Shown here in pieces: positions 12,730 to 23,024 of a DNA stretch of 64,000 nt (position 1 is the stretch's first letter; every line of letters starts with the position of its first letter). The DNA is from Dactylorhiza incarnata. Lineage: Eukaryota > Streptophyta > Magnoliopsida > Asparagales > Orchidaceae. The position numbers and the translations under genes are program-made. Where the stretch lies: NCBI GenBank assembly GCA_033032865.1, contig JAWHQI010000004.1, positions 19,760,001-19,824,000 on the forward strand, written 5' to 3'. Below the pieces are notes generated by a model that was not told the origin of the DNA, did not search any database, and worked only from the letters and a program-made list of their open reading frames with translations.

Positions 12730-12985
12730 AAAAAAGGGGGTTTCTGTTTACAAAAAATCAAAAAATTACACTGTCATAATACAAAAAAAACAAAAAAAAA
12801 ACAAAAAAAAAATTATTACAAAAAATTATTTGTATTTTTTTTTACTTTGTCATAATACAAAAAAAGGGGGTTTCTTTTTACAAAAAATCAAAAAAATTAC
12901 ACTGTCATAATACAAAAAAAAAAAAAAAAAAAATTATTACAAAAAATTATTTGTATTTTTTTTACTTTGTCATAATACAAAAAAA
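12730..12985 (+). repeat. Tandem duplication, unit about 130 bp, A-rich
   Basis: Two adjacent copies of a unit start with AAAAGGGGGTTTC and end with CTTTGTCATAATAC. They differ mainly in A-run lengths. Probable slippage product in the Athila tail. Confidence 0.75.
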
Positions 12986-13449
12986 AATTTCCAAAAAAAA
13001 AAAAAAAAAAAAATTTACCAAAACCCCAAAACCCCAAAAAAAAGGTTCCAAAACAATATACCCTACTTTACTTTTATTCTTAAAGCATTTAGTTTCGAGA
13101 GTATATGTTTGTGGATTTTCATAATCGTTAGTTTTACTATTTGTTTGTTTATCTAAGATCGATAGATTTAAACGTTCAGGGTTAAATTTTAAAGAATATC
13201 TTGTGTTTTTAATTTAAATAGAGGCTTTGTTATCAAGCACTACTTCTAATAGCTAAAATAGAGACATGTGTATTATGTTGGCAAAACAACTTTAGACTGC
13301 AATTATCCCTACTTTATGTCTTCAGGAATCTAGGAATATTCAACTAACTAAGGTTGCTCTCAAAATTTTTTTTTATTATTCTAGAATTTCTCTTGAAAAC
13401 CCCTTGTATACACCAATTTAGCATGGCAAAAACAAAAGAAGAAAACAAA

Positions 13450-13553
13450 AAGATCTTATGTCAATGGGAATACAAAAATTCTGTAAACATAGACACCCAA
13501 TATTTGTTAAAAGAGATCTTATGTCAATGGGAATTAAAAATTTCGTAAACATA
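13450..13553 (+). repeat. Short direct repeat, about 42 bp twice, spaced about 63 bp
   Basis: GATCTTATGTCAATGGGAAT followed by an A-rich stretch and GTAAACATAG occurs at about 13451 and again at about 13514. Confidence 0.75.
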
Positions 13554-14047
13554 GGCATTGGGTTAATTAAAAAGATCAATTTTCCCTCGTACACCAACGA
13601 TGGGAGTCAAAGGAAACTATTTAAGATGGGTGAAAAAATAAAATTCTTCACCCCTAATTCAAGTACTCTTCAATTTGTCATGACTTTTTACCCGTTTTTC
13701 CGTAACCACATTATTGTTTCTAGTTTTAATTCAAAAAATCATTTGAGAGCATAATTAGTAACTTTTATTTTTCCTTCATGTTTCTTTAAACAAAGGTTAT
13801 TATAATTCCGATCTAATCTCGTTTACTAATGATTGCAATTTTGTTTGCTATTTGGTTAATTAAGAAGTCTTTTGGCTAGGACATTTCATTCTACTTAGAT
13901 CATTTGCATAATTTAGGACTTAACTCTTATTACTCCGAATTTTTATTTTTTAGTCTCTTATGATTAAAATAAAATGACAGCCAAAAATTAGAACTTATGT
14001 TAATCCCGTATAGATCTCTCTTACTTTTGCTCTGGAATAGCAAAAGC

Positions 14048-14064
14048 TTAAGTATGGGGGTATT
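14048..14064 (+). other. Polypurine tract of A
   Basis: TTAAGTATGGGGGTATT lies directly before the TGATAAG start of the 3' LTR. It would prime plus-strand DNA synthesis. Confidence 0.75.
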
Positions 14065-14227
14065 TGATAAGTAATAAAATATATGTATTTTTAGTATAAT
14101 TATTAGTATAGTTTTAATTAATATTGTGAATTTTCTATGTAAATTAATGAATAAATTGCTTCTTTATTATTTCTGGTTTCTAACTTAGTTTTATTTTTGT
14201 TTTTGCATTTTTTTGCAAAAATTTCCC

Positions 14228-14625
14228 AGGTCACGCCCGCGGTCACGCCCGTGACCAAGGGCGTGTAAATTTAATGCTCTGCGCCCGACGAATTCCTTTC
14301 CAGCTCACTCCAGTTGACCAAGTCATGCCCGTGACTCTACAAGTCACGCCCGTGTTCCAGCAGAATCACGCCAGTGTTCCAGCAGAGTCATGCCCGTGAG
14401 CCACCGGCGCGTCACGCCTCGAAGCCGCGCCCATGCTGCCGACATCAGCCACCCATAGTCACGCCCGTGACTCACAAAGTCACTCCCGTGACATACCAAG
14501 TCACGCCCGTGTGCAGCCATGTTTGACGGCCAGACCTTCCAGAAGGCGGCGAATACAACCGAGCAAATGTCATGCCCTAAGTCACGGCCGTGACATTAAA
14601 GTCACGCCCGTGACCTAGGGCGTGT
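14228..14625 (+). repeat. U3 array of GTCACGCCCGTGAC inverted-repeat motifs (A)
   Basis: Many full and partial copies of a palindromic unit (arms GTCACG and CGTGAC around CC) are spread over 400 bases and end about 18 bases before the TATA box. See the finding on shared U3 architecture. Confidence 0.85.
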
Positions 14626-14642
14626 AAAACTCAAATTTTCCC

Positions 14643-14650
14643 TATAAATA
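14643..14650 (+). promoter_or_regulatory. TATA box of A's 3' LTR
   Basis: CTATAAATAGAGG context, just downstream of the CpG-rich motif array. Element C is inserted 45 bases further on, at or just after the expected transcription start. Confidence 0.7.
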
Positions 14651-14694
14651 GAGGGGCTCGGCTGAAGTATTTTTCATCCAAATTTTCAGTAGTT

Positions 14695-16387
14695 TGATGA
14701 GTCCTCATCATATACACTTTTATGGACTCATCTGGGCCGTTTAGTTAGTCATTTCACTGCACTTTAGCCCTGTTTTAGTTCATATTTGTTAATCCATGCT
14801 AGGTGCACCTTTTGGCCCATTTTGGTGTGATTTCATGTTTATTTTCATTAGTGGTTTTCATGCACTGTTAGGTGCCACTTTTAGTGGCTGGATTTGTGGT
14901 TGTACGCTAGAACAGGAGTCGTGCAGGTGTTTCCGGTGCAATTCTGCACAGGAACACTGCGCACGATCACTGGTTCTATTGCGCACGACCACTGGTCGTG
15001 CGCCACTGATCGTGTGCACTTAACGCCTTTTTCACGAGTTCTGTTTGGTGCAGTGCGCACGACCACCAATGCCAGTGCGCACGACCACCGGTCGTGCGCC
15101 ACTGCTCGTGCGCATTGACCATTAAATTTCTGAGTTCTGTTTCATCTATTGCGCACGACCACTGACGCTAGTGCGCACGACCACCGGTCGTGCGCCACTG
15201 GTCGTGCGAACATTTTATTTTATAATTTCTGTCTTTGCAGGTTCCGTCCAGGCAGAGCGCACGATCACAGGATTCTAGTGCGCACGACCACTGGTCGTGC
15301 GCCACTGACCGTGCGCACTGTTTAATTCCAGCGCCTATAAAATCCGCTGCTCGCGATTTAGGTCGGATCCCCCGCTTTCTTCCGCCGTTTTCCGCCTGGT
15401 TTGGTCCGACTTCGCCCCTCCATCGTCGCCCACCTTAGGGAGGATCTCCGGGCAAGCTTTCAACGCCAAATCTTCGCCGGAGTTTCCTCTCGGCCTCCTC
15501 CTTCATCCAAGAGCTCCAAAGGAAGACCTAGCCGCCATCTCCATCGAGCAAGAGGAAGTTTGCAACCTCTACCGGATCGTGACACGAAGAAGACGGGTCC
15601 ATTGGAGAGTCGTGACAACTCTCTCTACCCCGGACGTAGTTGTGGACCGAGCTTGGACGCGGATTGACAACCCGGCGATTCCAACCGTGAATCTTCAACG
15701 AGCCTTCGGATTCGGTCGATTTCTTGACTTATTCTTCTCTTATTGATGTATTTGTAGCTAGATCTAACATTATGATGAAGTGTGTTTTGATTATTAGCAT
15801 TTATACTTGATTATCTATGTGATTTGGGTATTCTTGCTTATTATTTTGAGGTGTGCCGTGGTGTGGTTTGTTGTTGTGTTGTGCCGCACTAGCAATTGCT
15901 AGTGGCGTGCTTGTCGAAGAGGTGCTTGCGACCCTCATTCCTTTAGCCTACTCGTCCATCCGCCTACCGAAGCGTGGCATCGCGGCCCGTGTACTCCATC
16001 CCGCCTAACGAAGCAGCGCGCTCAAGGCCTGCATAGTTCGATCCGCTTGCCTACTCGTCCATCCGCCCTTACGAAGTAGCGCGTTCAAGGCCTACATAGT
16101 CTTCCATCCCGCCGAGCGAAGCTTTGCATAGCGGCATTGCATAGGAGTAGTTGATAGCTTTTATTTTATTTTCCAAAAGCCAACCCAACTCCCCCGCATC
16201 CCATCCGATTTTAGGACTTCAATCTCAAGTCCTTCCTCGAAACCTAACTCCACCTTACTGTGTTCCTTGAGAGATTCGATACTCGGGGATTACTCCTCGT
16301 TTTATATTACTTGAACGATCGGTACACTGCCGTTTCGTGTCGCAGTCGAGCTACCGCCTATAGCGGTGTGTGAGATTTGCGCCATCA
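14695..16387 (+). repeat. 5' LTR of C
   Basis: 1693 bp, starts TGATGAGTCC and ends GCGCCATCA. It has a hairpin array (arms GCGCACGACC/GGTCGTGCGC) at about 14960-15320, a TATA box CTATAAAA at 15335-15342, and U5 repeats of CCTACTCGTCCATCCGCC near 15948 and 16049. Confidence 0.94.
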
Positions 16388-16393
16388 AGTTTT

Positions 16394-16411
16394 TGGCGCC
16401 GTTGCCGGGGA
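16394..16411 (+). other. Primer binding site of C (tRNA-Asp type)
   Basis: TGGCGCCGTTGCCGGGGA, seven bases after the 5' LTR. Confidence 0.9.
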
Positions 16412-16601
16412 ACACAGTCGTGTGAGTTTTCTGGAGAGGGAGAATTTGAGAGAGAAGCCCTTCCATTTGTAAATTGCATTTATTTGTCTTATTTTTTTTT
16501 TATTCCTTTTTCTTGATTTTATCAGGTTGCTTTAGTAATTTCTATTTGGTTTAGTATTTGCACAATAGCATTTTTATTTTGAATCGTTTTATCTTCGCAC
16601 T

Positions 16602-17840
16602 ATGTGGGCACATCTCAATTTCCGTTGCCGTTGGTGTGGAGCTACCTCCCACTCTAGTGATGAATGCCCTACGGAGAATAGTAGGCATAATTCTTATAGC
16701 CCAGCATATGGAGCACCGACTTCGTCTGGTGCTCCATATGGTGCGCGTAAGTCTTATGGCTACTCTGCCGAGCCTTTACCGTCATACTTCTTTTCGGCTC
16801 CAGCTCCCGCTGCGCCAAAGAAGCCCATAAGGCAGTGCCAGTTTTGTCGGAGCACTGATCACGCCCTGAAGGATTGTGCTGCTTTTCGTCGCCAATTGGA
16901 TGAGGATGACGAGCCGGATATCCGGATCGTCCCAACTCCTAACTTTGGTAGCACACCTTCGACATCCGGCTATGTGTCTTTGTCACCTTCACATTTTGAA
17001 GGGTATGGCATGGATACGGTCACCGGATGTGCGGCTGATCTATGCGCCGACATTACTGAGCCCATTCTCCATGTGCCTCCACCACTTCTTGTGGATTCGA
17101 TTCTTTGTGAGGAATCGGTGCTCGACTTTTATCCGAGCACTATTCCTCCCCCTGTTGTGCATACTATACTCGTCTCCGACGACATTGTCGAGGATGTGTC
17201 ACAGGAGGAGGCGGTTGATCTTAGTGTTGTGCCTACTCCTATGGAGGAGGACAACCTTCTAGGTGAAGAGAAGTTTTCCTCAGCACCGGTGGAGGGAGTC
17301 CAAATCCTAAGCTTGGCCACCGTTGATCCCGCTGAATCCTGTAGCATTGATGACAATGCTAACATTATTTTACTTCCCCAACCTGATGGGAGTGAGACCG
17401 GGACCACTCTCCCGATTGATGTTTATTTATGTTCTTCGCCCCCTTTATTTCTCGACCCCCCTTCTTCATTCGAGCCTGTGCAGGTTGAGTCTTTACAGGT
17501 TCCCCAGGAGGACTTGGAGCTTCTTGCCCGAGTCAATGATGATTGCATCCTTACATGCGAGGAGGTTGACCCCTCCTCCATTAAGGAAGCCTCATTCGTT
17601 GCCTTCTCCTCCTGCGGACCTGCTGTGGACGATACCTTGCTGGGCAAGGATAGTTTTGGTGAGATGAGTGAGGACCAGGCCTCCTCCTCTTCTTACTTTC
17701 TTTTCCCTCTACCTGTGTTTTGCAGGTATTATTATTTAGGTAGAGGGGTGACTGCTCTGTCTCCGTATCGGTACCCGCTACTGATGCGCATATTAGAACA
17801 GTTACCTGTGCACTTTTCTTTCCATAGGCCCATTAGCTAG
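16602..17840 (+). CDS. Gag-like protein with two N-terminal CCHC zinc knuckles (element C)
   Basis: The ORF is intact, 412 residues, and opens at the first ATG after a T-rich leader. Knuckle 1 is CRWCGATSHSSDEC (residues about 10-23) and knuckle 2 is CQFCRSTDHALKDC (about 80-93); both fit CX2CX4HX4C. A Ser/Pro/Tyr-rich linker separates them. The rest (about 100-370) is acidic, rich in Ser, Pro and Glu, with no recognised fold. A basic/aromatic C-terminal tail follows. CCHC knuckles usually bind RNA in retroviral nucleocapsid proteins, so RNA packaging is a reasonable role. The order is odd: knuckles are normally at the end of Gag, and no capsid domain is seen. Sister copy B keeps the same frame with two stops. 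I do not recognise the family by name. Confidence 0.75.
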   Translation: MWAHLNFRCRWCGATSHSSDECPTENSRHNSYSPAYGAPTSSGAPYGARKSYGYSAEPLPSYFFSAPAPAAPKKPIRQCQFCRSTDHALKDCAAFRRQLDEDDEPDIRIVPTPNFGSTPSTSGYVSLSPSHFEGYGMDTVTGCAADLCADITEPILHVPPPLLVDSILCEESVLDFYPSTIPPPVVHTILVSDDIVEDVSQEEAVDLSVVPTPMEEDNLLGEEKFSSAPVEGVQILSLATVDPAESCSIDDNANIILLPQPDGSETGTTLPIDVYLCSSPPLFLDPPSSFEPVQVESLQVPQEDLELLARVNDDCILTCEEVDPSSIKEASFVAFSSCGPAVDDTLLGKDSFGEMSEDQASSSSYFLFPLPVFCRYYYLGRGVTALSPYRYPLLMRILEQLPVHFSFHRPIS

Positions 17841-19566
17841 AACCTTCATGTTTTTAAATAAGTCGTGCTGGGATGACAATAACCCCAGTAGTTATCTTCC
17901 TTTTCTGCATTTTTATTTTATCTAATCCTGTTTAGTTAGTAGTATTTCTTTTTCAGTTTTCTATTTTCTTTTTGCGGAGCTGACCCCTGCAGGTTTCTTT
18001 TCTGGATGGCGGACGCTGCAGCTTAGTCCAGGTTTACACGCCAATCTTCTGGTGTGCTCATTTCTGAGCACTGGGTACTCTCTTTCCCTAGCATTATTCT
18101 GAATTTCATAGCTACATTCTGCGCATATTGTTTAGTTTAAGACTGGGGGAGTGTACCGAGTGTTCACTACACGTGTACATGTTTTTGCATATCAGAAGTA
18201 TATTTTTATTTATGTCATATTTTAGCATACACCATATCACCCACTTGAGCGCGTACTCATCTGTTTGCTTGCTCTGTTGTGAATTTAATTCTCCTGCTTA
18301 TTTGGGAAAGTCTAGGTGATGGCTTAGGATTATGTAGCAGAGTAAAATGTTGACTCTAGTAGTGCTACTAGTCGAGTGCTCAGCTGCATAGAAATTTGTG
18401 TAGATTAGACTTCTTTTTATACTTATGGTTTTATATCTCTTCTATTAGTGTAATTGTTGTTTACTCTACTCAAATGGTGAATCCGGTGTGAATCAAACGG
18501 TAGCATAAGGATGTGTGTAAACGATCGCTAGATTCGTATTGCTTGAGTCAGGAGAAAGGAGAATCTTTCTCGGTGGCTAGAACTTGCCCCAAGCGATTCT
18601 TGAAGCATTGGCATAGGATAGTTCCAGTGCGTGAGAATGACGTAGGCCATTATTTTGGCCCGGTTGAGTTTTTTTTTTATTTCATGCCTATCATCTACCC
18701 TTGTTAGCCCCTTTGTGCCTACCCTTTTCTTGATTCAGCTCCACATATATCTCACCAAAGCCTAAAAGCCTAGCCTAGTCACACACCCAAATCTGAGCTT
18801 TAGTTGTAGTTTTATTTACATTTTGGGGGTTGTTGATCGTGGTGTTTATCATGTGAATTTGTGGATTTGCGCATTTGACAAATCTGCTGAAAGAAAAAGA
18901 TAAGAAAAAAGAAAATTGAAAACGAAAAAAATGAAAAGAAAAAGAAAAAAAAAGAGAAAAAAAAATTGAGTTTTATTGAAAAATCATGTAGAAATATTAT
19001 GTTTTGGGAGTAGGCGGTGCACACACCTATGTTGCAAAAGTCCAAGTCTGGGGGTGTGGTGCACTTGCATTCGATGTTGGTGCACGGGTAGTTATTCTTA
19101 AAGCTCATTTGGGTTAGGTGTTTTAAGCCGTCCTGTTTATCATTGTTTACCTCACCGTAACCCAAGCCCCATCTTTAACCTGAAAGTCCTACTGACCCAC
19201 GCCTCGAACCAATCCAGTGCCGTGGAGAGAATGTGACCGGGCAAGCTTATGGTCACCGACACTGATGGATTTCAGTGGAGTTTTTCCCGCATCTCGATCT
19301 TGAGCAATGCTCGTCTCAGCGCTTCGTTTACTTTCTTCGTATGCATGACCGGATGATTCACCGCTGTTCACCATTTTGAGTAGTTGTAATATGCTTTTAC
19401 TCTTTCAGAAATTTATAAACTGTTTTTATAATCAGTAGTCTTTTCTACTATTTTTCTTATGCACGTGAGCATGCGACTTCGCTTGGTACTTTGTAGTGTA
19501 GTCTTAAGCCATCTACTTCTCTTCCCCCGTTCGCGTAGAATTTGTTTGCTCGGGACGCGCAAATAG
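17841..19566 (+). other. Long 3' untranslated region of C
   Basis: Matches the same region of B with moderate divergence. It contains an AAGACTGGGGGAG block near 18140 and AAGTCTGGGGGTG near 19043, both polypurine-like, plus an A/G-rich stretch (18890-18970) and the double hairpin at 19233-19277. No ORF is supported. Confidence 0.75.
19233..19277 (+). other. Conserved double hairpin in the 3' UTR of C
   Basis: Stem 1 is GTGACC (19233-19238) with GGTCAC (19251-19256). Stem 2 is CACTGA (19260-19265) with TCAGTG (19272-19277), loop TGGATT. In B the second stem is CACCGA/TCGGTG. Confidence 0.6.
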
Positions 19567-19581
19567 TTAAGTCTGGGGGTG
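19567..19581 (+). other. Polypurine tract of C
   Basis: TTAAGTCTGGGGGTG directly precedes the 3' LTR. Confidence 0.75.
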
Positions 19582-21274
19582 TGATGAGTCCTCATCATAT
19601 ACACTTTTATGGACTCATCTGGGCCGTTTAGTTAGTCATTTCACTGCACTTTAGCCCTGTTTTAGTTCATATTTGTTAATCCATGCTAGGTGCACCTTTT
19701 GGCCCATTTTGGTGTGATTTCATGTTTATTTTCATTAGTGGTTTTCATGCACTGTTAGGTGCCACTTTTAGTGGCTGGATTTGTGGTTGTACGCTAGAAC
19801 AGGAGTCGTGCAGGTGTTTCCGGTGCAATTCTGCACAGGAACACTGCGCACGATCACTGGTTCTATTGCGCACGACCACTGGTCGTGCGCCACTGATCGT
19901 GTGCACTTAACGCCTTTTTCACGAGTTCTGTTTGGTGCAGTGCGCACGACCACCAATGCCAGTGCGCACGACCACCGGTCGTGCGCCACTGCTCGTGCGC
20001 ATTGACCATTAAATTTCTGAGTTCTGTTTCATCTATTGCGCACGACCACTGACGCTAGTGCGCACGACCACCGGTCGTGCGCCACTGGTCGTGCGAACAT
20101 TTTATTTTATAATTTCTGTCTTTGCAGGTTCCGTCCAGGCAGAGCGCACGATCACAGGATTCTAGTGCGCACGACCACTGGTCGTGCGCCACTGACCGTG
20201 CGCACTGTTTAATTCCAGCTCCTATAAAATCCGCTGCTCGCGATTTAGGTCGGATCCCCCGCTTTCTTCCGCCGTTTTCCGCCTGGTTTGGTCCGACTTC
20301 GCCCCTCCATCGTCGCCCACCTTAGGGAGGATCTCCGGGCAAGCTTTCAACGCCAAATCTTCGCCGGAGTTTCCTCTCGGCCTCCTCCTTCATCCAAGAG
20401 CTCCAAAGGAAGACCTAGCCGCCATCTCCATCGAGCAAGAGGAAGTTTGCAACCTCTACCGGATCGTGACACGAAGAAGACGGGTCCATTGGAGAGTCGT
20501 GACAGCTCTCTCTACCCCGGACGTAGTTGTGGACCGAGCTTGGACGCGGATTGACAACCCGGCGATTCCAACCGTGAATCTTCAACGAGCCTTCGGATTC
20601 GGTCGATTTCTTGACTTATTCTTCTCTTATTGATGTATTTGTAGCTAGATCTAACATTATGATGAAGTGTGTTTTGATTATTAGCATTTATACTTGATTA
20701 TCTATGTGATTTGGGTATTCTTGCTTATTATTTTGAGGTGTGCCGTGGTGTGGTTTGTTGTTGTGTTGTGCCGCACTAGCAATTGCTAGTGGCGTGCTTG
20801 TCGAAGAGGTGCTTGCGACCCTCATTCCGTTAGCCTACTCGTCCATCCGCCTACCGAAGCGTGGCATCGCGGCCCGTGTACTCCATCCCGCCTAACGAAG
20901 CAGCGCGCTCAAGGCCTGCATAGTTCGATCCGCTTGCCTACTCGTCCATCCGCCCTTACGAAGTAGCGCGTTCAAGGCCTACGTAGTCTTCCATCCCACC
21001 GAGCGAAGCTTTGCATAGCGGCATTGCATAGGAGTAGTTGATAGCTTTTATTTTATTTTCCAAAAGCCAACCCAACTCCCCCGCATCCCATCCGATTTTA
21101 GGACTTCAATCTCAAGTCCTTCCTCGAAACCTAACTCCACCTTACTGTGTTCCTTGAGAGATTCGATACTCGGGGATTACTCCTCGTTTTATATTACTTG
21201 AACGATCGGTACACTGCCGTTTCGTGTCGCAGTTGAGCTACCGCCTATAGCGGTGTGTGAGATTTGCGCCATCA
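19582..21274 (+). repeat. 3' LTR of C
   Basis: 1693 bp, nearly identical to the 5' LTR. Same hairpin array (about 19847-20205) and TATA box near 20221. Confidence 0.94.
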
Positions 21275-23024
21275 TAGTTCTTGTGGTATTGTGAGTTCTT
21301 TTGAGTGATTGTGAGCTTCTCTTATGCAATTCAGTTTAAGTTCGTTTTAGTTTTTTTTTCGTCTTCCTAGTCTAGTTGTAATGCTGATTTCAGAAATAAA
21401 ATGATGTTTTTCTCATTTGGATCATCTTCTTTTTATTAATGTTAGCGTCTGTTCGTGTATGAGTTTAGCTTTATTGCTTTCATAATTTAGTTTTATTGCT
21501 TTTATAGTTAGGTTTATTGCTTTCATAATCTAGGTTTACTGTTTTCATAGCTTAGATTTACAAGCTTTCATAAAATAGTTTTATCGTTTTCTTTTTCGCC
21601 TTATTTTATCGCTTTCATTTTAAACGCTTTCTTTTCAGTTTTTTTTAGAGTGTGTGCGTGTATGAGATTATATTTTTCTTTTTTTGTAACTTAGTTTTAT
21701 TTCAGTCTTTATATAACTGCGATATACCACCCCCCATCTTGAATAAGAGGCTAATTTACTTTAGCATTTATTTAAGTCGGTTGGGACGAATATTATTTCT
21801 GCATCTTTATAAGTCTTTTCATTTCTATACCACCCCCTTCTTGAATAAGAGGCTAAGAACTTTTTAGCGCTTGTTTAAGGTGGTTGGGACGGATATTATT
21901 ACTGTTTTTATATAAGTCTTTTTATTTCCTTTTTATCCGCTTATATCCGCTTTAATTATTAAACATGTATTTTTCAACCGATAATGCCGTCTCCATTCCG
22001 ATGAGTGGCTAATTTCCTTTAGCACACGACGTCGAAGAGCATTGGGACACAAAAATAGTTTTTCTATAAAATTAAAACATCTCTTTCTAAAATAATTAAC
22101 GCTTAAGGTTTACCCGAGAATCACGTTGAGTGGAGCCACATAATCGATGTGTGGTTTTCATTTCCGTTTTCGTACCTAGTTAGCCGAGAGGCTCGTGCGT
22201 ACGGATTGATCGCTCATGGGTAAAGAGAACTGCGCTCTACCCTCGAGAGAGGACGAAGTAATTCTCCCGAATTGGAAATAAAAACCCAATAGCGGGGTTC
22301 ACAACATAAAGCGAGTATTAAGAAGATTCGATTGTAGAACGAGAGTTCGGTCGAATATTCATAATATCAGGTGGGCGTACCCTCGAGAGAGGAGCGTTCA
22401 TAATTATGGAACCTCCACGGCCAAGTCATTTTAATATTTTGATAAGTCATCACTTTTAATTCTACGAAAAAATCTATTTTCGTCTCAAGGTAATTCGACG
22501 TCGCGCGCTATCTTTCTCATCGCTTAGAACTCTAGTTAATCGCTTATTATCGTCTTTCGCATTTTATCACTTAGAACTCTAGTTAAACCAACTAAAAATA
22601 TTATTCCGATAAAATAATAGTTCGTTCCTCGAAGTAGCATAATCAACACGACCCGCGGAAATATACGATCCCGATATTTTCAAAAAAAATATCCTGTATT
22701 ACTTGCGATAAGGTATACTTGCCTTTATCAAATGATTAATTTGGACTAAGAATTCAAACACAGCTTTCCAAACTCATTTAGTGCAAAACTCTCCTTTTCT
22801 ACTTTTCAATTCAATAGAATTCGGCGTCGTAGCCGAGGCGTAATTGTCAATATTCCGAAAGAAGAAAAAGACTGTTACTTCTATCCTTCAATAGGATAAC
22901 GGTTAATTTCTCAAAGTAGGAGTACTTGCGAGACTCTTCGAAAACATCCGCCAATTCTAAACTCTTAATATAAAGGTTATCTTTTATTTATAAAACAAAA
23001 GAAGAAGTCCAAACAAAATCATCA

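Larger units (their letters stand above)
12452..14047 (+). other. Non-coding AT-rich tail of A between integrase and polypurine tract
   Basis: There is no long ORF here. The first 250 bases contain a TTGGGGACAATG/AAGTATGGGG block (about 12670-12700) that resembles the polypurine tract and is typical of Athila tails. Homopolymer-rich duplicated sequence follows, then AT-rich DNA with nothing recognisable. Confidence 0.7.
14695..21274 (+). mobile_element. Element C: young non-autonomous LTR retrotransposon, intact zinc-knuckle ORF
   Basis: Complete 6.6-kb member of the B family inside A's 3' LTR, flanked by TAGTT at 14690-14694 and 21275-21279. LTRs are 1693 bp each and differ at only about seven positions by eye (0.4%), so the insertion is recent. 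It has a tRNA-Asp primer site, a single intact 412-codon ORF, a 3' UTR with conserved hairpins, and a polypurine tract. With no pol of its own it must be moved by another element. Athila is the best candidate because primer site, polypurine signal and LTR ends match A. Confidence 0.94.
1..23024 (+). mobile_element. Element A: Athila-type Ty3/gypsy LTR retrotransposon, 5' end beyond window
   Basis: The element runs from the tail of its 5' LTR (1-367) through a tRNA-Asp primer site, gag, protease, RT-RNase H-integrase, a long AT-rich tail and a polypurine tract to a 3' LTR ending at 23024. The last 367 bases of both LTRs match with about three substitutions plus a short indel. It is split twice: by B (674-7293) inside gag and by C (14695-21274) inside the 3' LTR. 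The Athila assignment rests on the primer site, the DLGASINLMP protease motif, the FMDD RT motif and the wording of the integrase. The base after the 3' LTR starts the visible half of its target duplication (GACTT, 23025-23029). It sits in ORF3 of minus-strand element D. All coding parts carry stops or frameshifts, so it is not autonomous. Confidence 0.92.
14065..23024 (+). repeat. 3' LTR of A, split by element C
   Basis: The LTR starts TGATAAGTAATAAA at 14065 and ends ATCATCA at 23024. Without C (14695-21274) and one copy of TAGTT it is about 2.4 kb. It contains the GTCACGCCCGTGAC motif array and a TATA box before the C insertion. After C it is AT-rich U5-side sequence with scattered repeats (for example GCTTTCATAATTTAGTTTTATT-like units at 21470-21600, and two CACCCCC..TTGAATAAGAGGCTAA blocks near 21730 and 21830). 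Confidence 0.88.

Noticed and set aside
14228..14625. Possible CRISPR-like array of GTCACGCCCGTGAC units
   Set aside because: Spacing is irregular, spacers are partly repeats themselves, there are no cas genes, and it is inside a plant LTR.
22988..23024. Last residues of the open frame at the left end of D's ORF3 exon 2
   Set aside because: They are read from A's LTR and are not part of D's protein.
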